From Tausonia pullulans (Eukaryota; Basidiomycota; Tremellomycetes; Cystofilobasidiales; Mrakiaceae): 64,000 bases of DNA. This document shows positions 34,666-45,070 of the stretch, in pieces (within the stretch, counting starts at the first letter, position 1; the number at the start of each line of letters is the position of its first letter). The stretch is from NCBI GenBank assembly GCA_951802195.1, contig OX637623.1:124001-188000 (forward strand). The letters run 5' to 3'. Under the pieces are notes generated by a model. That model searched no databases and was not told the origin of the DNA. It saw nothing but the letters and a program-made list of their open reading frames with translations. A program made the translations under genes and the position numbers.

Positions 34666-35036
34666 GTATGTTTCATGCCGTGCTTGCTTTGGTTCGACCC
34701 CAACACAACGCATCATACATCAGTTCAGACACTCGCATGGCTTTGACCAGCCGTGCGCTTGCGATCCTTCATTCGCATCTTGGACAATGCCGTGCCGATG
34801 GCCGACAACTGTTCATATGTTCTATTAGTTTATCTCTTCTCCTGACGGTGCCCACTAACCGGCAAAGAAGAACAGACGAGCGAAAGGAGAGAGTAAACGC
34901 GCCGTCCGTTGGCTGATGTGTGGCGGAACGACGCTTGCGTCTCGAGAGCGCTCACCCTCCCCGCTCCTGACAACATAAGAGGGCAGTACAGACACATTCA
35001 TCATACAAGCCTTCTCCGGCAGCCCGCGCCCATCCT
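34666..35036. other. intergenic region
   Basis: No gene seen between the GH20 relic and the stop of the zinc-knuckle gene. Confidence 0.35.
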
Positions 35037-35980
35037 TCAATCCCTGTCCTTCGTCGGGCTCGGGCTCCGCCTCCTCGCCCGGCCCTTCCCCTTCCCCTCC
35101 CCACCATCATCGCTCTCACTGTCGCTCGGGCTCCGCCTCCTCCGTCTAGGGGGGCTCGCGCTCCGAGACGACCGACGCTTCAACTTGCGAGGAGGAGAGC
35201 GGGATCGGGAGCGGGAGGAGCCAGACGACGAGTCCGAGTCCGAGTTCGAGTCCGACGACGAGTCGCTGTCGGACGCCGAATCTGAGTCGGAGTCCGAGGA
35301 GGTGCTCCCACTGAGGAATGGGGAAAGAAGCAAGTGTCAGTGGTGGGCCTGGACATCGGAGATTCGACGGTCAGACGCGTCGAAGGACGACTGCCACTTA
35401 CCGACCGCGAGCCCTCGCCGACTTTTTCTTTGCCTCCTCGTCAGCCTTGCGCTCAGCGTCCTTCTCCTTCAGAATCTTGTCCGCGAGACCCTTCCGCCTG
35501 GAATCGGTCCATCCATCGTGACGAGGGGTAGCGCGTGAGAGATAAGCGGGGAAGCGCGTTAGAAGAAGCACACGACGACCGGCGATCCGGCAAGCGGAGA
35601 TCCGCAGATACGCACGGAAGGAACTCCTCGGGCACCTCGACTGAGGGCTTGTCCCGCTTGGGCTTGGTCATGAGCTGCGTTCGGGTCGGGCGGGCCTTGT
35701 AGGGGACGTCGTTCTTGCATTCGTACGCTGTTCGAGGGGGAAGGAATCGTAGGAAGAAGGATGGTGAACAATGGATACACAGAATGATATAACTGCTCAG
35801 CATACGGACTGTAGTGACCCTTGTGAAGGCATTTCTGGAGACGGCAGACGGCATTCGGCGAAGTGCGTCAGTCGAGGGTGCAAGAGAAGGAAGCGGAAGA
35901 GCTGCTGAGGGTGGGTCGGGAGAACTGACTTGGCAGACCTGCGAGGCAGAGGCCTTGGTGTTACGTGCTCCGGGCCACAT
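35037..35980 (-). CDS. ZCCHC10-like zinc-knuckle protein with Ser/Asp and RS tail
   Basis: Exons on the minus strand: 35980-35930, 35834-35810, 35727-35616, 35497-35402, 35310-35037 (185 residues). A single CCHC knuckle, CQKCLHKGHYTYEC, is followed by KNDVPYKARPTRTQLMTKP, the block that marks the ZCCHC10 family of fungi and animals. Next comes a Lys/Glu helix (RKGLADKILKEKDAERKADE) and a tail of SD repeats, then RS dipeptides and SRSASPPRRRRRS. RS tails suggest nuclear speckle or splicing association, and zinc knuckles bind RNA; both are family inference. The zinc knuckle is broken by introns on both sides (exon 2 is only 25 bases), and the fourth ligand is made only after splicing (HYT from A|CG). 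Start codons of this gene and the V-ATPase gene are 138 bases apart, facing away. Confidence 0.85.
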
Positions 35981-36118
35981 GTCGGGCTATTCCTTCGAGA
36001 AGAAAGGTAGTCGAGGTGGTGGTGGTGGTTGAGGAGAAGGTCGAGCGAGCCGAGGTACGCGTTAAGGGCGGCTGGCTCGTTGCCTCTCAACCACCAGCTC
36101 GTTCTCCCTCTTCTCACC
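35981..36118. promoter_or_regulatory. compact bidirectional promoter
   Basis: Only 138 bases separate the start codons of the ZCCHC10-like gene (-) and VMA3 (+), so both 5' UTRs and core promoters must fit here. It includes a GGTGGTGGTGGTT run near 36018. No TATA box seen. Confidence 0.6.
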
Positions 36119-37543
36119 ATGTCGTCCGTCCCGCCTTCGCCCCTAGTTTCTCACGAGGCACCAAGCTGATCGAGGAGGCCCTGCAGTCTCTGCCCGCCAT
36201 ACGCTCCGTTCCTTGGCTTTGGAGGAGTCGCTGCCGCCGTGCGTATCTCACCTTATGCTCTTGTCGCTCCACTCGCGTTCGCCCCGTCGTCTCCTACTAA
36301 ACTGAGTTGGAACGCAATCCATCCATAGATGGTCCTCTCCAGTACGCTCCGGTCTCTCCTCTCAGCCTCTGCTCACAGTGTTTCCCGCTGACCTCTTGCC
36401 CCACTCCTGCTCCTGCTTGCCCCTCCTCCTTCTCCCCTCTCCGCTCTGGCCGTCGCCGTCGCCGCCTCATCGTAGCTGTCGGAGCCGCATTCGGCACGTC
36501 CAAGTCCGGCATTGGAATCTCAGGTCTCGGTACCTTCCGGCCAGATCTCATCATGAAGTCCCTTATCCCGGTCGTCATGGTGCGTCGTCGGTGAAGCAAG
36601 CCGAGTCGAGCTTGCAGACGTCCAGCCCGCCCCCCTCAGCGGACTGCTGATTGAATCCATCTTCGCCCCCTACAGTCCGGTATCATCGCAGGTCCGTACC
36701 TTTATGTCGTCAGCTGCTCTCGAGACCTCCTCAAGCTGACCTTACAACCCTCCTTCAGTCTACGGCCTCGTTGTCTCGGTCCTCATCGCCGGATCGCTCG
36801 ATCCCGCCCAGCCGTACTCGCTCTTCAAGGGCTTCGTTCACCTCGGCGCAGGACTTTGCTGTGGACTGACGGGTCTCGCCTCTGGCTGGGCTATTGGAAT
36901 CGTTGGAGATGCGGTGAGTCGTCCTTCGCGTTTGGAGCGGCGATCGGAGAGGAGCGAGAGGAGAGGGAGAGGGTCCGTGGGGCGAGGAGAGCGGTCTCGC
37001 TTCATGCCTCGTCGTGCTTCATGCAAGCCAACGGCGATGGTAGAGGTCGCCTTGAGCGATGAACAAGCCCACCGTCATGACCTGGCCTTCTTGAGAAAGG
37101 CTGCTGCTTGGAAGGAGGGCATGCGCGCTCTGGCCTGCATGCACCTGGCGAACGCGTCACGATTCGACGCGCTTGAGCCTCAACTGAATTCAAGCTGATC
37201 ACCACCTATCCCCTTTCCGCCGCTCAGTGCGTTCGATCATACGTCTACGAGGGCAAGGTCTTTGTCACCATGGTTCTCATTCTCATTTTCGCGTGAGTTC
37301 AGCCGCTCGTCGCTAACGCCCCGCGCGAGACAACAGTCGCGACCTACAAAACCGTCTGACGCCTCTCGCACTCTCGTTCCAACAGCGAGGTTCTCGGTCT
37401 TTACGGTCTCATTGTCGCCCTCATCCTCAACACTGCCGGGCCTGGACAAGTTGTGGTCTGTCCCCCGGTTTTCTTCTTGCTCTCCCTCTCGCTCTTCCAA
37501 AAACGGTCAACTGACGATGACCTGTTTCCTCCCGTAGTGTTGA
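36119..37543 (+). CDS. VMA3: V-type proton ATPase proteolipid subunit c
   Basis: Forms the proton-carrying rotor ring of the vacuolar ATPase. Exons: 36119-36123, 36187-36238, 36329-36341, 36476-36579, 36676-36691, 36759-36913, 37228-37292, 37386-37455, 37538-37543 (161 residues, the usual size). The mature protein reads [59 protein letters not shown], then two further helices, with the proton-binding Glu in [18 protein letters not shown] and the end GQVVC. Four helices and one buried Glu identify subunit c or c'; the C-terminal VVC favours c (Vma3). The exon structure is extreme: the first coding exon is 5 bases (ATGTC), the last is 6 (Cys plus stop), and others are 13 and 16. Intron 6 is long (314 bases). 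The 5-base exon is inferred from phase and from the conserved MS-LCP start. Confidence 0.92.
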
Positions 37544-38405
37544 TTTGTCTACCTTTCTGGCCAACTCGGATCTTTTACTATATGGCCAGATTGAAACAAG
37601 CTCTGTCTCTTCTTGCGCGTAGAGTGCTGAGTTCTATAAGGACAGGAGGTCAGAGGAACTGGAACTCGCCGCTTGCCTTGCTTTGCAGCGACGAAGGGAC
37701 GTCAGATGCATTGCAAATGGGATCGCTCGATGCCGTGATGGGCCAGTGGAGTCAGCGGGTGGATTGAGCAGGATTCGGAGAGAGAAGAGACGAGCAGGGC
37801 GCCGGCGCTCCAGCTTGTCTTACGAGGGTTCGCCCGTCCGATTGAGGCTCCCATACCTCACCGCGTCCAAGCGGCTGACCAACATCCTCCGGATCATGAG
37901 GCCGAGAATTTTCTTGGAAACAGGTTCTGTGCTCTATGGTCTCCGCAGTCCGCAAGGAAAATTTCGCCGGCGAGGAAGCGCCTGTCCTTCCGTGGCTCTC
38001 CGGTGCACATCTAATTTCCATCGGCCTGTCTGAAATCTACAGTCTTTGATGGTACGACGGCGAGAGTTTTCAGCGTCTGACAGTACCCAGTGATGTGTTC
38101 ATCGTGGTCCTTCTCTTGGGGATCTCAAGCAAGAGTGGAGGCAGAGATGGATCACAAGGCTTTCAACTGTCCGTGGGTGACCTGTGTTCAACACCCTCCC
38201 AAAGAGAAGCAGTTCCCTTCATTTCCACGTGCCTGCCTATGATTTAGGGTCCTCTGAGGCTGTAGGACCCACCGCGATGAACGATGATGAGAGGGTGGCG
38301 AGGGGAGAGGAGAACAAGATGGGCGCGCGTATTCTGCTTCGTTTATCGAAGGCGTGACAAAGTTCATGATACCGAAGCCCCTCCTATGATACTCCCACTT
38401 ACCGC
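37544..38405. other. intergenic region between converging genes
   Basis: About 860 bases between the VMA3 stop and the stop of the minus-strand membrane-protein gene. No gene or relic recognised. Confidence 0.4.
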
Positions 38406-39119
38406 TCAATCCTTCTCTTTGACGCCCTCCCAGCCCTTCTCCTTGGTCTCGTACAGCTCCCGCCTCTCCTCCACCATCTGCCTCGCCGCGGCCTCCTCGT
38501 AATACGTTCTCAGCCTCTCACTTTCCTGGACCTTCTGGTACGCGGCGATATTGCGCCTCTTGCGCCTGCGGACGTAAAAGACGCTGAGCCCTAGGGCGAG
38601 GAGGAGGACGAAGGCACCGACGGAGGAGCCGATGAGGGCGCTGGGGAGACAGATGGAGAAGAGCGGAGGGGGGGGGGGGGTCAAGGGTCCAGAGTCAGAA
38701 CGCACTCGGTGAGATAATGGTGCAGGGGACGAACGCCGTCTTTCCAGAGATCCCATCGGAGTAGACTTGCGCATCGTTGGTAGATGTTGCAGGAATCGTC
38801 ACTATCTGGATGCCCGGCTTAAAGGGTGCTCTAGGAATGATCAACCTCCGTCTTCCCAGCGCCAGGTCGTTCACGCACTGTTAGGGTCGCCACGGCTCCT
38901 CTCCTATCGGTGGTGGTGATGTCTGGGGTGAGAGTTATCCATAGATTGGCCAGAGAGTTTGGCTTGACCTCAGAGCTAATGGGTGGGCAAGGAAAGGGTA
39001 GCGAGAACGTTCAGACGAGTTCGATCGCCCATCTGTCTACCTGTTTGTCTCTTGTTGTTCAGAGTGGCCAAGGCGGTCATTCCAACTCACGGAGACGTCG
39101 GGTTATCAGCGGGGGCCAT
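38406..39119 (-). CDS. small single-pass membrane protein, unknown
   Basis: Exons on the minus strand: 39119-39091, 38975-38875, 38817-38706, 38640-38406 (158 residues). I do not recognise the family. The N-terminal half (MAPADNPTSPSEVKPNSLAN, then WITLTPDITTTDRRGAVATL) is followed by SCNIYQRCASLLRWDLWKDG, a membrane helix (LIGSSVGAFVLLLALGLSVF) and a highly basic and then charged helical tail (YVRRRKRRNIAAYQKVQESE, then EEAAARQMVEERRELYE). There is no signal peptide, so the short N-terminal part may be cytosolic or the helix may act as a signal anchor. The model depends on a GTGAAC donor and an AAG acceptor for intron 2, which are weaker than usual; the last exon is certain. A homopolymer of 13 G lies in intron 3. 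Confidence 0.55.
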
Positions 39120-39527
39120 ATTGATTCAGTGTTTGCGGATGGTTAGAACGGCATTAGAGCAGCGTAGGAGTACGGGTCTTTGAAGGGTTGAGGGACAGAA
39201 GGTAACCAACCACGAGCAAGGGCGGGAAGAAGCGAAACACAACGCCTCCATGTGGAGCGGTCGGAGGCGCCTGTCACCATTCGTGACAGTCTGGGCGCCG
39301 CAGAGCGCCTCGCCTTCCCTCGATTGAGAGCTTAAAGACCTCCAGTGGTCTCTGTCAGATAAGAAAGAAGTGTATTCGCAGGGTGGCGAGGATGGGCGCT
39401 GACATGGGCGAAAGCCCCAGCTCGCGGACGATGCACAGACGACCATCAGATCGAGCGGGTACGGCTAAACTCGCGTTGGAGGGGCAGATAACAGGGCAAA
39501 AAATAATAAAAAAGATTACACTACGAA
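39120..39527. other. intergenic region
   Basis: About 410 bases between two minus-strand genes; 3' end of the upstream gene and promoter of the downstream one. Nothing else seen. Confidence 0.35.
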
Positions 39528-41095
39528 TCAGAGCACCCCTCCATATGTCGGCGGTACTTCCTCCACGGGTCCAGCGTCTTGATGCTGCATGATGGGCGAG
39601 AGCGCACCCCTGCCCGCTCTGCCATCGGCAGCAGCCTCCTGTGCCTTCGAGTACCTCAAGCCAGGAGCGAGGCCGGCGACCAGACCTACTCCTCCTCCAG
39701 AGGAGGAACTGTACTCGGAGGACCCACCAGAGAGCGTAGAGCTCGCGTATATGCTGGTCGGGGCGACGCCATTGCCGGCCATCATAGACTGATGCCGCTG
39801 GCGAGCCGGGGTCGTCGGCTCCTCTGTGAGCGAAAAGCCGTAGGTCGAACCAGGGCCGTCGAGGTCGCAAGGTTGGCTGTTAATACTGTCTGGCATGGTA
39901 CCATACTGGGATGTTTCGGGCGAGTACTGTAGGTGGAAGAGTACTCGATTAAATCGAGAGACGCAAGCCCTCAACTGGACTCCCAGACCAACGACCACGT
40001 ACTGTGTATGGAACCATGGAGCCACCGTTTCCGTCATTGGGGTCAACAGGCTTCTTTTCAACGCTATGGAACGATAACAGGGACCAGAATTAGGGTAGAA
40101 AAATCGCAGAAGAATCAATCGGGGGACCCACGCTGCGAAATTAGTCTCTTCGGCCGCAGCGTTTCGGCCGGCATCGTAGGCATCCTCCCATTCTAGGCGG
40201 TCGCGCTTCTTCCTGCGGCGGTACATGCAGAAAAAGATGAATAGGCAGGCGAGGACTGAGGCTCCCGCGACAACGCCTCCGGCAATAGGACTGAGAAAAA
40301 ATCGGTTTGCAGTGTCAGCTCCTCACGATCTTGGAGTCAGTATTTCTTGAGATGTACGCACGCAATGTTGTTCGAACTCGCTCGAATCGCGAGGATCTGC
40401 GTTTCGATCGTAGTGTAAGTTGCAACACTCTAATGGAAATCAACCCAAGCAAGGAAAAGGGTCAGCCAAGGCGCTGTGACAATCATTATGGGGAAAACTG
40501 ATCACGCACATAGGCCATCACGGTCGTCTGCGGCATTACGGTGATCGTTGACACCGGGTAACTTGTGGTTACAAGTCTGGTTACCGTTATCGTGGTCGAT
40601 ACGGGTTTGGACGTTGGTGTGGCGGATGCCTGGGAAGCGGAGTTACTGGGAGTTGCTGCGGCCGTGGAACTTCTCATGCTCGACGTCGAGGGCGTCTGAG
40701 GCAGAATTGACGAGCTGGTTGCAGTCGTCGTCGTATCAGACGAAGTCCCTTGCGAGGAAGGCAGCAATGATGTAGAGCGGCTGGAGGCAATGCATCAGGG
40801 TCAGCAATGGAGTTTGTTCCATGGCGATCGAGAAGCAAGAGAGGATAGATAGTACCTTGAGATCTGGACAGAGCTGGCGAAATGTGTCTCACTTGAGGTC
40901 GGCCCTTCACTTGAGGCAGGAGGTCCGCTCGAGGAAGGGGCTGCGCTCGAACTGGGGGGGACTGAAGATGGAGCTGATCGACAAATGCACTAGGGCGGGA
41001 GTCGAAGTCAGGATTCATAGAAGTTTGAATGAACAGAGGGAGAAGAGACTCACAGTGCGGCGGTGACGTTCGAAGGGCGAAGCAAACGTCAGCAT
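39528..41095 (-). CDS. Ser/Thr-rich single-pass membrane protein with PPTY tail (5' end uncertain)
   Basis: Exons on the minus strand: about 41095-41054, 40989-40856, 40780-40510, 40429-40362, 40290-40128, 39926-39528. The ectodomain is a Ser/Thr/Pro mucin-like region (SSSAAPSSSGPPASSEGPTS, TTTTATSSS) followed by VSTTITVTRLVTTSYPVSTI and YTTIETQILA, then the helix PIAGGVVAGASVLACLFIFF and a basic stop-transfer (RRRKKRDR). The tail ends MQHQDAGPVEEVPPTYGGVL. This DAGPxEE plus PPxY ending is shared with the membrane protein at 25777-28620. The architecture resembles Wsc/Mid2-type wall-stress sensors, but no WSC domain is present, so that is only an analogy. The start is unclear: the first exon may begin at 41095 or join the Pro/Val repeat frame at 41479-41102. 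The last intron is a multiple of three with an open frame, so its donor is also uncertain. Confidence 0.6.
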
Positions 41096-41101
41096 TGTCT
41101 G

Positions 41102-41479
41102 TCAGGCGGAATGAGAAACCTCCTCATTTCGAAAGCTAGCGGACGGACGGTTGCTGGAAACCTCCGCATTGGTCGAGCTGACGATAGGTAAACTAGAAAC
41201 AGGCGGAACGCTGATGCCGGCAGACGAGCTCGGCAAAGGTACCGGAACACTTGATGGCGGCGCCACAATGGTCGATGGTGGGCCCATGGTAGTTGGACTG
41301 GTGGTGACAGCAGTCGGTGAAGAAACTACAGGAGTCGAGGGGGTGACGACTGGAGTATCGACTGGAGGGGTGACCATGGAAGGAGTGACGGGAGGGGGGA
41401 CCATGGAAGGAGTGACGGGAGGGGGGACTATGGATGGGGTGCCGACAGGAGGTGTAACAGGTGAAGGCAGGTCGGACAT
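41102..41479 (-). CDS. Pro/Val/Thr/Ser-repeat open frame, separate gene or 5' exon of the membrane protein downstream
   Basis: An uninterrupted frame of 125 codons from the ATG at 41479 to TGA at 41102. It encodes repeats of the form PPVTPSM (VTPPVGTPSIVPPPVTPSMV is the core) then STPVVSSPTAVTTSP. The DNA contains near-perfect 24-base duplications at about 41383-41430. Composition fits an O-mannosylated ectodomain. A splice from GAG|GTTTCC (about 41170) to CAG|ACAATG (41098) would join it in frame to the membrane protein that follows, giving that gene a longer mucin-like region. A stronger donor, GTCCGT at 41148, is out of phase. An upstream in-frame ATG at 41692 also exists. Confidence 0.45.
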   Translation of the reverse strand: MSDLPSPVTPPVGTPSIVPPPVTPSMVPPPVTPSMVTPPVDTPVVTPSTPVVSSPTAVTTSPTTMGPPSTIVAPPSSVPVPLPSSSAGISVPPVSSLPIVSSTNAEVSSNRPSASFRNEEVSHSA

Positions 41480-42438
41480 GGTGGACGAAAATCTCGATGT
41501 TTCAAAAGAGTTGGTGGGAGTTGGAAGGAAATAGAGCGAGCTAGAGTAGTATGGGGCGACGGAGGATAGCAGTGAGGTCGAACAAGCAATCGCAGATGCT
41601 GCGTTGCTGTGGCGCGAGCGGGAAAAGGCTGTCCTGCCTCGGCGCGAAGTGACGAGCGGGGGTGTCTGGTACATACGCCCCCTTCCTGCCATATAGGTGA
41701 CTTAGTCCAGTACCTTCCTCAAAAACGGAGGAGCGCCCACAGTCAGGCCACCCCTGCTCTTCCAGTATTTGGGATCGAGGATCAGAAGCCTGAACTTCGA
41801 GGATCTGCTTGAGATGGCAGAGCAATCTTTCTCGACTGGAAACTCATAACGCAGAACACAGACGGTCCGGGAAGTGACTCGCTCTTGTATTAGCGGGACA
41901 GCGGGCGGGAAGGAGGGAAAGAGGTTTCACGAGCCATGAGGAGGGAAATCTCATGGTCAGGAAGGCTATCTTGACGATCAGAGCAAAGGGATGGCGGCGA
42001 TCGTGGTAGTTCTGGTGGTGGCTGCTTACGGGGGCGCACGCGACGAAGAGCGGGAGGTGAGTCAAGACACCAGGGGGCTGTCCTCCCTCGCTCCTTTGAC
42101 AGCAGGAGGCCGACGTATGATCGAAGACTACCTAGCTTGCGAGCGGGATCGGATAAGGGAGAAAGACAGAAGGAGACGATGTCGGCGTTGAACATGCATG
42201 CAACTGACTTCGTCAAAGGGTGGAGATGCGACAACGCGACATGGCTGGCTGCCTGGCGTGTCTCGACGCGACCAGACCAAGAACCCTTCCATCAGTTGGC
42301 CGACCACCACCAACAGACCGCTCTCGTCTCATACTCGCCGTCCAAACATTTTGACAGCAGAGGTCGATCAGCACCAGTACTCTCAGACCAGCTTTCCTTT
42401 CGGCACACCCTAGTCCAGCCCTCGCGGGTCGCGGTCTA
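41480..42438. promoter_or_regulatory. divergent intergenic region upstream of RAD52
   Basis: About 960 bases between a minus-strand membrane-protein gene and RAD52 (+). No gene supported. No Mlu-box-like ACGCGT was noticed. Confidence 0.35.
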
Positions 42439-44829
42439 ATGCCCCCTCCACCGATCAGCAACCCGCCCCCTCCTCAGACGCCAGCAGCCTTTCGCCCGTC
42501 CCCGCCCATCTCCCAGCTCTCCCAAGCGCCGACTAACCACCTGCCGAACCTCCCGGGGGCGTATCTTGCGCCAATGCCGTACCCGCCGGTTGCGCCGATG
42601 CCGGGCATGTTCGGCGGCGGCTGGGACGGGCAGGGTCCAGGCCTCTACTACGGTGAAGGCGTTTGTCCGCCACCGGGCCTCGAGACGGCCGTCCAGATCG
42701 CGACGCTTCAACAGAGACTCGACAGGAAGCTCGGCCCCGAGTACATATCCACGAGGGCTGGGCCAGGAGGAGGTAAGTCGCGTCGCGTCGCGCCGTCCGC
42801 GTGTCAGACCTCCACGGGTCACCGCGGAAGGAGGGCTAGAACGGAGTACAGGTCGTTCGCTCGCCTGCTCACTGACCGATGAGTACCTCCTCCCCTGTTC
42901 TTTGCGCTTCACACTAGCCGGCAAGCTCACGTACATTGAGGGCTGGAAGGGTGCGTCGTCCGGGATGTGCAGCCGACGACGTCGAGCTCGGTGCTGAGCG
43001 CCTGTCTGCCTCTATGCCCCTCAGTCATCAACATCGCGAACGAAGTCTTTGGCTTCAATGGCTGGTCGAGCTCGATCGTCCGCCTGGACACTGATTTTGT
43101 CCGTCGTGTTCCTCTACTTTCACCCTGAGACGAAAACTGACATGAGATCGCCCAATTACCCAGATTGACTTGAATCCCTCCACGAACAGATATACGGTCG
43201 GCGTCAGCGCCATCATGCGCATCACCCTCCGCGATGGCACATGGCACGAGGATGTCGGTTACGGTGAGGCGATGAATGTCAAGGAGAAGGGTGCCGCCCT
43301 CGACAAGGTGGGTTTCCTGTTCCAGCTGCTCGACCACCATCGATCCGTCTCACTGATCACTGTTTACTCCTCCCGCAGTGTAAGAAGGAGGCGATTACGG
43401 ATGCGATCAAGCGAACTCTACGCTTGTTTGGCAACGTCCTCGGCAACTGTCTGTACGACAAGGAGTACAATAAGGAGGTCAACAAGATGAAGGTCCCCGC
43501 TGCGAGTACTGTCCTTCCTTCCTCGCCACTAGCTGGCAATCACTAAACCGCCACAACCTTCAGCCCAAGTGGGACCCCAAGTCGCTCTACCGCCGGCCGG
43601 AGTATGACGAGTTCAACTCGCGCGCAGGCATCATGACGGACCCCCAACCTTCGACGGGTGCTGACGTGGTCCACCACCAGCCGCCATCCGTCTCACAGCC
43701 ACATAACCAGCAGCAGCCGCGATTGAACGTGAGCCTCGCCCGGTCCACGACAGAGAACAATCATCACGCCGCCAACGCCCATGCCTCCACATCGTCATCG
43801 CCTTCGACCAACAAGCCCATCCCTATGAGCACTCCCCGATCCGTCCTCCCGGAGAAGCAACAACATCGCGGTGGCGTGCCTCCTACGCCTCTCTCGATGC
43901 CTCGTCCTGTGCCACAGGCTCCATCCCTGCCTGGCGCTGCCGCCCGTGCTGCTGCCCTCAACAACAACAACAGCAAAAGCAACAAACCAATGCAAATTCC
44001 TTCTGCTTCACAGTCGGACGATTTCGACGACATGGACCTTTCGGGTGTTGAGCTAGATGCGAGCATGTACCTGACCGAGTCGCTGCCACCAAGGTCGACT
44101 TCCCCGTGAGCCGCTTTCTCTGGCCCATCGATAGCCCAGGCTGAACAAGACCTCATTGCGTCAGCGATCCTGTCCCCAGGACGACCTCCGAGCCAAAATT
44201 CAGCTCGGCGGCCATTTTGTCGTCTTCATCCTCGCCGGCGTCCGGTCCTTCCCAGCTTCCTGACCTGTCGGCTGCCACCACCACCACCACCTCGTTGAAT
44301 CGTCCCCCTCATCCTCAGCAGCAGCAGCAGCAACACTCGGACCCTTCCAATCAAACGGGTGCGTTTAGCACCGTAAGTTTAAGCCTTTGCCCTTTGCCCT
44401 AGCTTTGTCGACGTCTTCCTGACAACTTCCGTTTCGCCGCAGACCTCGACGGCCGATCTCAAGCGATCTCACACTGCCGCCAGCGCTGCACCAAGCACGA
44501 GCATTCCGTCTCCGACGGCCAGCGACAGCATTGGCAACTGCCTCGGCCCTGGCCCCGCCCTCGTTCGGCATCTCAACCCCGGAGCCGCCCGCCGGGCTGC
44601 GTCGCTTGCATGCCTGAATAACCACAGCAACTCGACGGTCAGCAGCCCGACGACAAGGGCCCCGCTGGCGGAGCTTGGAATCGAACCTCTCGAGGCGGTC
44701 GGTCTCACGGGCAGTGGAGGGTTCGTGAGAGGTGGGGTGCTGCTTGCTGGAGGAGGGCCGGCTATGAAGAAGGCGCGGATCGACTATGGTGGTAATGGGC
44801 TGGTTGACGGACGGGGGGAAGAGAAGTGA
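42439..44829 (+). CDS. RAD52: DNA repair protein Rad52
   Basis: Mediator of homologous recombination: it loads Rad51 on RPA-coated single strands and anneals DNA. Exons: 42439-42772, 42918-42950, 43025-43098, 43164-43307, 43379-43510, 43564-44105, 44165-44372, 44443-44829 (617 residues). The conserved N-terminal annealing domain is complete: ETAVQIATLQQRLDRKLGPE, KLTYIEGWKVINIANEVFGF, NGWSSSIVRLDTDFIDLNPS, YGEAMNVKEKGAALDKCKKE, and TDAIKRTLRLFGNVLGNCLY. After it comes a long disordered region rich in Pro, Ser, Gln and Asn, with the acidic SDDFDDMDLSGVELDASMYL at about residue 430, then a C-terminal part with KRSHTAAS and KKARIDYGG. A Pro-rich extension precedes the domain. The exon 5 donor is not fully settled (AAG|GTCCCC or ACT|GTCCTT both keep frame). 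Confidence 0.93.
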
Positions 44830-45070
44830 AGTGGCCCGCGTGCTTTGATTTATTTTTCTTTTTTATACTTTACGACACTTCTTCTGCTCCCTTCTTCATG
44901 ATGTCCAGGCTGTTTCTTCCTCGCTCACCGGGCGAGCGTCGGATGCTCGCACACATTGCCGAGATCACGTGCCGGAGGCTGATCCTCATTGTTTATTCCT
45001 CGAAACACTGCGGGCGCCGAGCCCTTGGGGGGGAGCTGAGTGCCCGCTCGGCCCCGCGAAAACCGAGCTC
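44830..45070. promoter_or_regulatory. promoter of the glycerol-3-phosphate dehydrogenase gene
   Basis: Short spacer (241 bases) holding the RAD52 3' end and the GPD promoter. T-rich block at 44850-44880. No gene. Confidence 0.4.

Noticed and set aside
39528-40226. 232-codon minus-strand frame as a single exon of the PPTY membrane protein
   Set aside because: The segment between the stop-transfer region and YSPETSQYG is unlike its surroundings and ends in a good TACAG acceptor; I prefer an in-frame intron, but cannot exclude read-through.
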